Assembly: GCF_003096815.1 (NCBI RefSeq)
Contig: NZ_QENY01000020.1
Coordinates: 1-55,920, forward strand
DNA from: Hallella colorans
GTDB lineage: Bacteria; Bacteroidota; Bacteroidia; Bacteroidales; Bacteroidaceae
Reading direction: 5' to 3'
DNA: 55,920 bases
Shown: positions 1 through 8,217 of the stretch, piece after piece
Layout of the letters: every line of letters begins with the position of its first letter
Numbering within the stretch: position 1 is the stretch's first letter
Made by a program: the position numbers and the translations under genes
Notes under the pieces: generated by a model
Told to the model about the DNA's origin: nothing
Seen by the model: the letters and a program-made list of their open reading frames with translations, nothing else
Databases searched by the model: none

Positions 1-1
1 A

Positions 2-421
2 GCGCGTATCATCACCTATGTGGATATCAAGAAGGGAAAGATGCCAAAGTTGGTGTCCTTGCTTACCAACGACTTTGACATGTCCATGGAGACTAACGTA
101 GCCATCTACCGCAGGAGGTGGCAGATAGAGACTCTTTTCAAGCAGATAAAACAGAACTTCCCGCTTAGATACTTCTATGGCGAGAGTGCCAACGCCATCA
201 AGATACAGATTTGGGTCACACTCATTGCCAATCTATTACTGTCACTGCTGCAAAGCTCATTGCAGAGGCGGTGGAGTTTCTCAGGGCTGGCTACTATGGT
301 GCGCATTGTACTTATGGAATACCTCAATATGAATAATTTCTTCAACATGCCGGATGCCGACATGAAACTCATGCTTGAAGCAGCGGCTGAATCGCCACCA
401 GAGGTAACAGAAAATGAATAA
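2..421 (+). CDS. IS4-family transposase, C-terminal part (cut by window edge)
   Basis: The reading frame is open from base 2 to the TAA at 419-421, so the gene begins outside the window. The segment YRRRWQIETLFKQIK carries the Y-(2)-R-(3)-E-(6)-K spacing of the IS4-family catalytic signature, which contains the third acidic residue of the DDE triad. A hydrophobic stretch (IWVTLIANLLLSLL) follows, as is usual in this family. The enzyme would cut and join the ends of its own insertion sequence. Only about 139 residues are visible, so I cannot tell whether the full gene is intact. The right end of the element is probably at about 490-515. Confidence 0.85.
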   Translation, partial: ARIITYVDIKKGKMPKLVSLLTNDFDMSMETNVAIYRRRWQIETLFKQIKQNFPLRYFYGESANAIKIQIWVTLIANLLLSLLQSSLQRRWSFSGLATMVRIVLMEYLNMNNFFNMPDADMKLMLEAAAESPPEVTENE

Positions 422-513
422 GGGGGCTTGTCACTAATATGCTGTCATCCGAACTATTGTGTCTCAATGAGTTGGAATGAGGATTTCTATGTTTAGCGGA
501 CAGTAATAATTTT

Positions 514-872
514 TTACTGTTCATACATCTTGAACGCTGCCTGAAGACACTTGTAGTCATGGCGACTGAAGCAAGCAAGAAGTGTGCTTGACTGTTTGCC
601 CAGGAAATCAAAGCAACAGCTGGAAGTCTGCCTGCAGGCATCGTATCTGGATCAGTTTTGTCTTGTCAATAAGTTCCTTTCCCTTGCGTTTCTTCTTAAT
701 CAGTCCGATGAAGGCCTGGCGGGCTTCCGCACGGTGGGTCTGCGGTTTCTTCACCTTGTGGCGTGCGCAGAAGTACTTCTGTTTTTTAGCATTTAGCTTT
801 TCTATAAATGACAAATCAGAAAGAGTAGCAGGCAGATAGAAAACAATATTCCAAGGGAGCGAATATAGTATT
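514..872 (-). pseudogene. Frameshifted remnant of an unrecognised coding sequence
   Basis: On the minus strand a frame is open from about 872 down to 605 and ends in ..CLQADFQLLL followed at once by TGA. Deleting one T of the run at 609-613 (minus-strand CTTTGAT) lets the frame continue as DFLGKQSSTLLACFSRHDY and end in KMYEQ with TAA at 514-516. That smooth continuation suggests a real gene inactivated by one inserted base. The product is basic (KIKKKRKGKEL-type segments) and has no start codon that I can defend. I do not recognise the family. It lies directly beside the end of the IS4-type element, which fits local decay. Confidence 0.4.
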
Positions 873-1139
873 CAATCATTTGGATTATTTTAAAACAAAA
901 TTGGTCATTAGAGACTTACGCAAGTAAAGTGTTACAAATAAATGGTAAATCTTGCATATACCATATTAGAAGAGGGCCTGAGACTTTTTTTACTTAATAA
1001 TTCTAACCGCATTGACCTTTATAACCTACTGCAAGATTAACCAAACAAACTCTCTATTAAACTAACGCATTTGTCTGATTGAACGGAAAAACGAAAGGCA
1101 CAACAACAGCTCCGCGTTGAATGAGCATAAAAATTACAA

Positions 1140-1171
1140 AGCCACGACACATTTATTAAAATGTCGTGGCT
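1140..1171. terminator. Rho-independent terminator downstream of the foldase operon
   Basis: A perfect 10-bp stem, AGCCACGACA against TGTCGTGGCT, encloses a 12-base A/T-rich loop. A/T-rich sequence lies on both sides. It sits 38 bases past the stop of the minus-strand foldase gene. Confidence 0.75.
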
Positions 1172-1209
1172 TCATAAAAATATTATTGCGATATTTTTTT
1201 TAAAATGCT

Positions 1210-3351
1210 TTAGAAGAACAAGTAACGGTTGTCTACAATCTTACCGTTGATATAAAGCTCATTCATATAATTTCCAGCATATTGCAACGCTTTCTGACGA
1301 AGTTTAGCCTCTTGTGCCTTTGCATCATATTTTGAAGCGTTGCGGTTACGTTGTATTACTTGGAATTGGTATACACCTGCCTGTCCTTGCACTGGACGCG
1401 CACAGAACGCTCCGGGCTTAGTAGCGTAAACGGCACCACTTAATGCCGGCTCGCTGGAACCCGTGGTCTGAACAAATACTGGGGCAGCAAATGTTACTTG
1501 ACTCACTTCTGAAATAAGTGCTCCCTGCGCTTTTGCGGCTGCAATGCTCTTCACATTTTTTATCTTGGCTAACAATATCTCCGCTTTCTTTTGGCGCATC
1601 ACATCTTGCTTTACATCCTCTTTAACTTGTGGATCGTTGAGATCACGATAGCCTATTGGATGGATTTTATCACAGATTACTATGAGAAGGTTATTTCCAT
1701 TCTCACCACATTCATACATCTGAGACACATCGCCCTCGTGCGCATCGAAGAGCCATTTCATGGCATCGCGCGTAGAGCTGATGCCAGCCAAATAGTGCTG
1801 GGCCGTGGTAACATCCTGAGCTTCTTGTACATTGTAGCCACTCTTTGCAGCGTTTTTGATAATAGCGTCAGAAGTTTGGTTAGCACTGGCGAAAGAGCTG
1901 AACTTATTAAATATCTCGCCACGAGTCTCCTTAGAGTAGTCTATAGGCTTTTTGATAACCGCAACAGTATATTTACTAATCATGTTGCGACGATCAAGCA
2001 CCTGCACGATGATGTTACCTTGGGTAAGTTGCACATTCTTTGTGCTGTTAACGCCCATGTTCATCAAGTCAGCGAGATAACCCTTGGTATCCTTATCCAT
2101 GGATGGAGCGTTTTGATATTGGCGCGTAGTGAGCCACTGCTCGCCACCCTCCTGTCCATATTTCTTGGCAAGAGCCGCAAAATCAGCGCCCGCATTGAGA
2201 GCCGTATAAATGGAGTCGGCACGCTTATGAGCCTCCTCGACCGTGTTGCCACCAACCTGAATGGCGCGGAACTTCACAGAGTCGGGCAACTGTGTCTTGG
2301 CTACCAATTTCACCAAGTTCATCGTATTGTCTTGCTTATTCTCCATAGGACCTACGGTCTGGCCTACTGATATAGAATCAAGTTTTTCTGCAATGTCTGA
2401 GGGGAAAGCGTCCTTGGCGACAGGTATGCCGAGATAAGGTATCGCGGATGTACTTTTGCGAACCACATCTGATGGGTCTGCGGCTGTGGCAAGCTCGTTG
2501 AAATAGCCGTCAAACTGCTTACGAAGAGCAGCGCGATCGGCAGCAGAGGCATAGATAGGCACACTTACATATTTAATGTCGCGACTCTCCACATACTGAC
2601 GGTAGCGATCCTTGACCTCGTCATAGCGCTTTTTGAGGTCTGCGTCTGATATTTTCACCTTGGCATCTTGAACGCTGGAATATGGATAAGAGGCCAACTG
2701 GATATGGCTTTCTATACTCTCTTCGTCATAGCTCATCTTGGCCTCCACTGGGTTAGAGAGGAAGCAATGGGCAAACAATCCGTTGTATTTTTGCATAAGA
2801 AGCTGCTGGCGCAGGGTCTTCTCAACGTATGTCCAATATTTGTAAATGGCTTGCATTTGCTGCGCAACCTGAGGATTGGATTTTTTTTGAACCTCATACT
2901 GAGCCAAGAATTGTTTCAACTGGTTAGCATCGAAACGCCCTGTTTGCTGATTGACAAAGGGTGTAGAAAGTAGCAATTGGTTAGTGCCGTCGCTAATAAC
3001 ATTCTGGAGCTCTGCATCTGTAACGGTGAGACCAAGCTTGTCGCACTCGTTCTTGATAAGCTCAAACTGAACATATCCTTGCCAAACTTGATCGCGAAGC
3101 TGGTTCAGCTGGGCGTCGTTGAGATTTTCTTGCCCCATGAGCTTCATGGCTTCTTGTGCCTCGTCCACAAGCTTGGCGAAATCCTCGTAACTGATTTTGT
3201 TTCCTAACACTTCGCCGACTTGCTGTCGTTGATTGTTGCGAGACGACTCACAAGAGCGAAAAGCTTCTTCGGCGATGAAAGCAAAAAGGCCAAAACCAAT
3301 GATAATAATCAGGGTAACACCTCTGCTTCTTATTTTTCCTAATGCTGCCAT
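1210..3351 (-). CDS. ppiD: PpiD/SurA-like periplasmic peptidyl-prolyl isomerase (foldase)
   Basis: A 713-residue protein. An N-terminal membrane anchor at about residues 12-30 (VTLIIIIGFGLFAFIAEEAF) is followed by a SurA/PpiD-type N-terminal chaperone domain, and a parvulin (PpiC)-like region lies at about 340-450 (VKFRAIQV..EEAHKRADSIY..GADFAALAKKYGQ). The C-terminal part also looks like a second degenerate rotamase repeat. The family is anchored in the inner membrane and helps fold exported outer-membrane proteins. It is last in a minus-strand run behind the GldE/CorC-like gene, with a 134-bp gap that holds its own promoter candidate. The outer-membrane and LptC genes upstream agree with an envelope role. 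The family call is firm; ppiD versus a Bacteroidetes-specific paralogue is not resolved. Confidence 0.85.
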   Translation of the reverse strand: MAALGKIRSRGVTLIIIIGFGLFAFIAEEAFRSCESSRNNQRQQVGEVLGNKISYEDFAKLVDEAQEAMKLMGQENLNDAQLNQLRDQVWQGYVQFELIKNECDKLGLTVTDAELQNVISDGTNQLLLSTPFVNQQTGRFDANQLKQFLAQYEVQKKSNPQVAQQMQAIYKYWTYVEKTLRQQLLMQKYNGLFAHCFLSNPVEAKMSYDEESIESHIQLASYPYSSVQDAKVKISDADLKKRYDEVKDRYRQYVESRDIKYVSVPIYASAADRAALRKQFDGYFNELATAADPSDVVRKSTSAIPYLGIPVAKDAFPSDIAEKLDSISVGQTVGPMENKQDNTMNLVKLVAKTQLPDSVKFRAIQVGGNTVEEAHKRADSIYTALNAGADFAALAKKYGQEGGEQWLTTRQYQNAPSMDKDTKGYLADLMNMGVNSTKNVQLTQGNIIVQVLDRRNMISKYTVAVIKKPIDYSKETRGEIFNKFSSFASANQTSDAIIKNAAKSGYNVQEAQDVTTAQHYLAGISSTRDAMKWLFDAHEGDVSQMYECGENGNNLLIVICDKIHPIGYRDLNDPQVKEDVKQDVMRQKKAEILLAKIKNVKSIAAAKAQGALISEVSQVTFAAPVFVQTTGSSEPALSGAVYATKPGAFCARPVQGQAGVYQFQVIQRNRNASKYDAKAQEAKLRQKALQYAGNYMNELYINGKIVDNRYLFF

Positions 3352-3396
3352 TTGAATTTATTGTTTATTTTATTTGTATTTTCTATTTATTGACCA

Positions 3397-3431
3397 GTAC
3401 ACACATACTTGGTAAAATGTGTACAAATTTA
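3397..3431 (-). promoter_or_regulatory. Promoter candidate with dyad upstream of the foldase gene
   Basis: On the minus strand TAAATTTG (3431-3424) matches the Bacteroidetes -7 box TAnnTTTG and would start a transcript near 3417. A 7-bp inverted repeat, GTACACA (3397-3403) and TGTGTAC (3418-3424), overlaps the -7 box and the start point. It could be an operator or a 5' hairpin. No clear -33 box is seen. Confidence 0.45.
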
Positions 3432-3485
3432 CTAATTAAATACCAAACGAGGGAACTTTTTACAAAGAAATTACAATTAGACTAT

Positions 3486-4757
3486 TTATTGCGTTTCAAT
3501 ATGTAGCCTTACAAGCTCTATCTTCGTCATGGTGTTTTTTATAATCTTGAAATTATATTTATCTATTTTTACAACTTCGTTAAGTTTAGGGAAACTACGA
3601 TATTGATGCAATATCAAGCCTCCAAGCGTCATGTATTCGTCGCTCTTGGGCAAATCAAGGTTAAACATCTCATTGATACGGTCTATTTCAAGACGTGCCG
3701 AAAGGATATAATCACCGTCGTCTATCTGCTTGGCTACATAGTTTTCAACATCATGCTCGTCTTGGATATCACCGAAAATTTCCTCTACAATATCTTCAAG
3801 CGAGATGAGGCCACTGGTACCACCAAACTCGTCTACAACAATTCCGAGGCTCTTTTTTTGTTGTAAAAAAATTCGCATTAGTTTTTGGGCGGTCATGGTC
3901 TCTGGCACGAAAGGCAGCGTGCGTACATGGTCTTGCCAATGTTCTGGCTGTCTGAACATCTCCTGTGCATGAATGTATCCTACTATATGATCAATATCGT
4001 CTTTATAGACAATAATTTTAGACTTTCCACTCTCGACAAATTTTTGTCTAAGCTCCTCGAGCGTACAGTCGTTCATATCGACAGCCTCTATTTCCGTTCT
4101 CGGCATCATGCAATCGCGTACGCGTGTGTCAGGAAAATCAAGAGCGTTTTGAAAGATCTTCACCTCGTCTTCCACTAACCTCTCGTCTGGTGCGCTGTCA
4201 ATGGACGATTGGACAAGATAATCAAGGTCCACCTTAGTAAATCCCTCGTCGTCGTCTTTTGCAAGACGTATACCCACCAATCTCATGAGAACTTTTGAAA
4301 GGAATGTGGCAAACTTGCTGATTGGCCAAAGAATAATATAAAACAAAAACGCTATGGGTGCAAAAAAGGTAAGTAACCTATTTGGGTTACTCTTGAAAAG
4401 CGTTTTAGGCACAAATTCTCCCGTAAAAAGAACCACGAGAGTGGAACATATGGTATTGAGCGTGACTTGCATGCCTGCGTCAAGCCCCCTGAAAAGGGTG
4501 TTGTCGAAAAATCGGGCAAACAGAATGCCATATATAACCAGCACTACGTTATTACCAACAAGCATTGTCGAGACAAAACCATTGGCATGGCGATAAAAGA
4601 ATGATATTAGTTTTTGAGATATCCGATTCTTCTCTTTGTCCATTTCGGCCAACATTCTATTACTGGAGACAAAAGCTATCTCCATGCCAGAAAAGAAAGC
4701 GCTGAACAACATGCTAACTATTATTCCCAAAACGAGAGGTAAAGAAATTTGTTCCAA
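3486..4757 (-). CDS. GldE/CorC-like DUF21-CBS membrane protein
   Basis: A 423-residue protein. The N-terminal DUF21 region has four membrane segments at about 5-27, 60-85, 98-120 and 130-155. It is followed by a CBS-domain pair at about 205-325 (VRDCMMPRTEIEAVD..; GIVVDEFGGTSGLISLEDI) and a CorC_HlyC domain at the C-terminus (about 340-420). This is the architecture of CNNM/CorC-type transporters and of GldE in gliding Bacteroidetes. No gliding genes are visible here, so an ion-transport or envelope-homeostasis role is the safer reading. The gene lies 10 bp after lptC, probably in one transcript. Confidence 0.88.
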   Translation of the reverse strand: MEQISLPLVLGIIVSMLFSAFFSGMEIAFVSSNRMLAEMDKEKNRISQKLISFFYRHANGFVSTMLVGNNVVLVIYGILFARFFDNTLFRGLDAGMQVTLNTICSTLVVLFTGEFVPKTLFKSNPNRLLTFFAPIAFLFYIILWPISKFATFLSKVLMRLVGIRLAKDDDEGFTKVDLDYLVQSSIDSAPDERLVEDEVKIFQNALDFPDTRVRDCMMPRTEIEAVDMNDCTLEELRQKFVESGKSKIIVYKDDIDHIVGYIHAQEMFRQPEHWQDHVRTLPFVPETMTAQKLMRIFLQQKKSLGIVVDEFGGTSGLISLEDIVEEIFGDIQDEHDVENYVAKQIDDGDYILSARLEIDRINEMFNLDLPKSDEYMTLGGLILHQYRSFPKLNEVVKIDKYNFKIIKNTMTKIELVRLHIETQ

Positions 4758-4767
4758 AATGAATATT

Positions 4768-5427
4768 TTAATTGCTTGAAATTCGAATTGGGGTGGCTTG
4801 TTGGCGCAGATTTTTCAAAATACTGTCTTGCATAATACGAGCAGAATCTGAATCGCTTGTGGATCTGTCAACGTCACCTCGCTCAAAAGAACCCTTGGAA
4901 TTTGATACGTAATAACGTGTCATCCGCTCATCTGAGCGAAAGTAAGTTCCTTCCAAAGTACGTTCTGGTGTGATGAGACGTGAATAAACGTTGGAATAAA
5001 GCTCATGGTTGGTTTCGTCCCAGAAAAGTCGTTCGCTCCTGAACCTCAACCCATCTTTTGTCAATATGCGTACACGCGACCTCAACTCCCACAAATGTTG
5101 AGAGTCGTAATAATAGGCCGTATCACACTGTACATAAGCATGCACATGGAATTTCTCATCAAACTGCGTGAGGAAAAGACCTTTGTCAAATATCCACCGA
5201 GATGGCGTGCGTACCTGATTTACCTCCCAACGCTCGGTTACGATACGATATTTAATAACGCCAGAATCAGAAATAAGAGTGTTAACACCCCATGTTGTCA
5301 TGACCGATGCCGAATCACGGTCATTAATGGCAGGAGCAGTGTGCTCCACTTGTTTCTCACACGAGACAAAAAACAAGATTGCGGCAAAGACTATTATATA
5401 ATGTAAAATTATTAAACGACGCATCAT
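4768..5427 (-). CDS. lptC: LptC, lipopolysaccharide export periplasmic subunit
   Basis: A 219-residue protein with a hydrophobic N-terminus (IILHYIIVFAAILFFVSC) that ends in a Cys and could act as a signal anchor or lipobox. The rest is a beta-rich LptC/OstA-like fold, with W-x-F/L-D-x-G and repeated short strands such as SDSGVIKYRIVTERWEV and HVHAYVQCDTAYYYDSQ. LptC hands lipopolysaccharide from the LptBFG transporter to the LptA bridge in the periplasm. It starts 3 bp after the upstream outer-membrane gene, so the two are co-transcribed. The C-terminal 25 residues (SDSDSARIMQDSILKNL) look like a helical tail. The family call is confident from pattern and gene order (barrel protein, LptC, CBS protein, PpiD). 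Confidence 0.8.
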   Translation of the reverse strand: MMRRLIILHYIIVFAAILFFVSCEKQVEHTAPAINDRDSASVMTTWGVNTLISDSGVIKYRIVTERWEVNQVRTPSRWIFDKGLFLTQFDEKFHVHAYVQCDTAYYYDSQHLWELRSRVRILTKDGLRFRSERLFWDETNHELYSNVYSRLITPERTLEGTYFRSDERMTRYYVSNSKGSFERGDVDRSTSDSDSARIMQDSILKNLRQQATPIRISSN

Positions 5428-5430
5428 GGA

Positions 5431-6741
5431 TTAATCCACCTTCCATTTAGCAAACCATCGCTCATTAAAAGTAAACCCGATATTAATGCGGTATGTATTG
5501 TCCTTGATATAGTTATTGGCAGCTTGTTGCGCCCATTGGAAACTAACATTCAAAATAGACCGATTGTTATATCCATTGACAACAGGAATGCCTACGCCTA
5601 TACTTGCGCTGATTTCTTTCGGACCATCCTGTCCGTTTATATAATAATAAGGAGTGGCATATGATGCTCCAATTCTGTAGCGCATGCTCTTAGCTAAATT
5701 GCGACTGGATGTTTCAGGACAAAGCTCAATACCAACGGTCATTTTATGGCGGTCTTTATATGCACCGGTTTGCATGGTATAGGTGGTGAGATTGTCTTTG
5801 CCTACCTGTGTAATCGGGCTTGAAACCCTGCCCCACTGCTGCAATCTATAGTCAAATCCCAATTTGAAAACACTATTATGATTATACATTAATCCGACGC
5901 CAAAGCTGTGAGGGATTTCCAAATACAATTTATTCCCATCCGAACCTTGGTACGTGGCCGTATCAGCAACTCCCGTTTGGCTGTTGGTGGCAATTAGCTC
6001 CATTTTGGGATTGCCGCCTATTCTGTGCCCTAAACCATATACCATGCCGAGCGTCAAAGCATCTTTCTTGCTCAGATTGGCAGTATATTGCACGCCAAAA
6101 TCCAACTTATAATTTCGCACATCCGCTGTGTATTTTTGAGTAAGGACATTGGCGTAGCCATCGCTATAAGCGCTTAACATGGTTTTGGTGTAGTCGCCAA
6201 ACAAATAACTACCATTGACTCCTATGGACAATCCACGGAAAATTTCCCATGCCAAGCCCAGATAAACCTGCCTCAAGCCACCATGACCTTCATACGTATT
6301 GGTAGCTGTCGTCTTATTTGCGTCGTCAAGTTGCTGACTTACAGTATAGGAATAGCCAACATTAGTGTATGGCAGCAACCCAAAACTCAATCCCAAATGC
6401 CGAGCCAATCGAAAGCCTGCCACTATATATTCCACATTAGCAGTTTTTGCATTGAGTTTTTTGTTTCTCTCGGTATAATTTGAAAGTTGGCCAGATATAC
6501 CAGCGTCAAAAATAAAAGAGAGGCTGTCTATAGCCGAATATGCAGCCGGGTTAAGACTATTTACCTGATTGCGCTCGTGAAAACCTATACCCAATCCGTC
6601 CATGCCTCGATTGAAACTAGAAGACTGATCTGTCTGCAACCCCAAACCAAACTGGCTATATGGCGACTTGGTGCCGCTCTGCGCAGATGCTCCTTGAGCA
6701 ATTACTGCCATCAGAAAAATGGCCATCACGTATCTATTCAT
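5431..6741 (-). CDS. Outer-membrane beta-barrel protein (FadL/OmpP1-like), function unknown
   Basis: A 436-residue protein with a clear signal peptide (MNRYVMAIFLMAVIAQGASA, cleaved before QSGTKSP). The N-terminus SPYSQFGLGLQTDQSSSFNR and the alternating aromatic/Gly strands that follow (LGLSFGLLPYTNVGYSYTV; LSIGVNGSYLFGDYTKTM; IGASYATPYYYING) are typical of a 14-stranded barrel. Bacteroidetes often carry such a conserved barrel just upstream of lptC. Substrate and function are unknown. It is the first gene of the four-gene envelope run and has a promoter candidate 30 bp upstream. Confidence 0.75.
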   Translation of the reverse strand: MNRYVMAIFLMAVIAQGASAQSGTKSPYSQFGLGLQTDQSSSFNRGMDGLGIGFHERNQVNSLNPAAYSAIDSLSFIFDAGISGQLSNYTERNKKLNAKTANVEYIVAGFRLARHLGLSFGLLPYTNVGYSYTVSQQLDDANKTTATNTYEGHGGLRQVYLGLAWEIFRGLSIGVNGSYLFGDYTKTMLSAYSDGYANVLTQKYTADVRNYKLDFGVQYTANLSKKDALTLGMVYGLGHRIGGNPKMELIATNSQTGVADTATYQGSDGNKLYLEIPHSFGVGLMYNHNSVFKLGFDYRLQQWGRVSSPITQVGKDNLTTYTMQTGAYKDRHKMTVGIELCPETSSRNLAKSMRYRIGASYATPYYYINGQDGPKEISASIGVGIPVVNGYNNRSILNVSFQWAQQAANNYIKDNTYRINIGFTFNERWFAKWKVD

Positions 6742-6770
6742 TGCAAGAATATTTCGTTTTATTTTCTTAT

Positions 6771-6778
6771 CAAATCTA
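6771..6778 (-). promoter_or_regulatory. Promoter -7 box for the envelope operon
   Basis: TAGATTTG on the minus strand fits TAnnTTTG, with a transcript start near 6765 and about 24 bases of leader before the ATG at 6741. No convincing -33 box. Confidence 0.5.
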
Positions 6779-6981
6779 TGTAATACCTATAAATGTTCGG
6801 CCGTCAACCCTCAGTGCACAGACAATTATCGCACATGGCACATCATAAAAGACGCTTGCCGTGAGCATAATCCAAGACACTTAATTTCTGCCAAACATCA
6901 AATAACTTTGTTTTTATAAAAGCAACTGCAAAAGTATTGAAAAAAAACGAAACAAAAGCACGTTAACTAAAAATAATAAGG

Positions 6982-6989
6982 TATTTTTG
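6982..6989 (+). promoter_or_regulatory. Promoter -7 box directly before the Lnb-like gene
   Basis: TATTTTTG lies only 4 bases before the GTG start at 6994, so the transcript would begin at or just inside the start codon. The gene may be read as a leaderless mRNA. Confidence 0.45.
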
Positions 6990-6993
6990 CATC

Positions 6994-8217
6994 GTGAAAC
7001 ATTTCAATTCTTTTTCAAGAGCACTTTGCCTCGCGGCTTTTATAATTATGACCGCGAGCGTCCATGCGCAAAATTTCCCTTCGCAAGGAGCACATATGGA
7101 CAGCGTGGAAATAAGCTTGCTTACCTGCTCTCCGGGAAATGAGGTGTGGAGCCTTTACGGGCACTCGGCCATTCGCATCCAAGACAAGAGCAATGGTGAG
7201 GATGTCGCCGTGAACTACGGATTGTTTGATTACAACCAAAAGAACTTTATCATTCGCTTCATTTTCGGGCTCACCGACTACAGTGTTGGAATAGCTCCAT
7301 TCCCTATGTTTTTAACGGAATATGCCCGTCAAGGACGAACCGTGGTGCAGCAAAGGTTAAATCTTTCGCCAGAAGATAAAACTTACATCATCCAAGCTAT
7401 CGCCGAAAACTGCTCGCCAGCAAATCGAATTTACCGATATAACTACTTTTATGACAATTGCACCACAAGGGCACGCGACATGCTTGTCAATCATTTGAGT
7501 GGAAAAGTTGTCTACGTTGGTAGAACGAACTTGCGCTGCTCTTATCGCGAGATGGTTCATCAATGGACAGAAAATCATCGTTGGGCACGTTTTGGCAAAG
7601 ACTTACTTTTAGGCGTGAAGGCAGACATGAGAAATGATTTTGCCGCAAGACAATTTTTACCAGATAGCTTGCGGGCTGACTTTGAGCATGCCATCGTTTT
7701 GGAGCCAACCCATCAAAAGCACGCCTTGGTGGACTCCACCTTTGAGGTATTGAAGGGAAACACGCAAAATTCCACAACAGAACAGAGCGTTTGGGACAAT
7801 ATTTCGCCTCGTATGCTCTTTGCCATTCTTGCTGTTATCATTTTCTTGACAACCGCATACGAATGTTATCGGCGCAAGACATTTTGGCTAATAGACGTGA
7901 TATTGTTAACTCTCGACGGCATACCGGGGCTCATTCTTTTTGCTATGATTTTCTCCAAGCATCCGACGGTGAGCCTGAACCTGCAAATTTTATTACTTAA
8001 TCCTTTGTCAATAATATTTGTATATTCCGTCGCGAAACAAGCCGCAAAACACAAATACCATTGGTTTTGGAATGTGTTAGGAGTATGCGTCATATTATTT
8101 TTCATAGGATCTGTTTTTCAAAATTACGCAGAAGGAATGAACTTTTTGGCACTGACTTTGCTTGTAAGAGTAGTGGCTAACAGGTTTATCTATAAATATC
8201 CCACACTGAAGACATGA
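6994..8217 (+). CDS. Lnb-like (DUF4105) membrane protein
   Basis: A 407-residue protein starting at GTG. No in-frame ATG lies further upstream, and this start gives a good signal peptide ending in SVHA-Q. Residues about 35-230 form the periplasmic DUF4105 domain, with the conserved blocks SPGNEVWSLYGHSAIRI, VNYGLFDYNQKNF and YNYFYDNCTTRARD. The G-H-S and D-N-C-T-T-R residues look like a cysteine-type active site. The C-terminus holds about five membrane segments (about 263-395). The family is related to Lnb enzymes proposed to acylate lipoprotein N-termini by transferring a chain within the lipoprotein; that role is inferred from family naming, not from this sequence. It overlaps the next gene by 4 bp (ATGA), so the two are translationally coupled. 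Confidence 0.78.
   Translation: MKHFNSFSRALCLAAFIIMTASVHAQNFPSQGAHMDSVEISLLTCSPGNEVWSLYGHSAIRIQDKSNGEDVAVNYGLFDYNQKNFIIRFIFGLTDYSVGIAPFPMFLTEYARQGRTVVQQRLNLSPEDKTYIIQAIAENCSPANRIYRYNYFYDNCTTRARDMLVNHLSGKVVYVGRTNLRCSYREMVHQWTENHRWARFGKDLLLGVKADMRNDFAARQFLPDSLRADFEHAIVLEPTHQKHALVDSTFEVLKGNTQNSTTEQSVWDNISPRMLFAILAVIIFLTTAYECYRRKTFWLIDVILLTLDGIPGLILFAMIFSKHPTVSLNLQILLLNPLSIIFVYSVAKQAAKHKYHWFWNVLGVCVILFFIGSVFQNYAEGMNFLALTLLVRVVANRFIYKYPTLKT

Noticed and set aside
1591..2370. 259-codon plus-strand frame
   Set aside because: Lies antisense within the foldase gene and has no family motifs; the foldase has a signal anchor, parvulin-like blocks and operon context.
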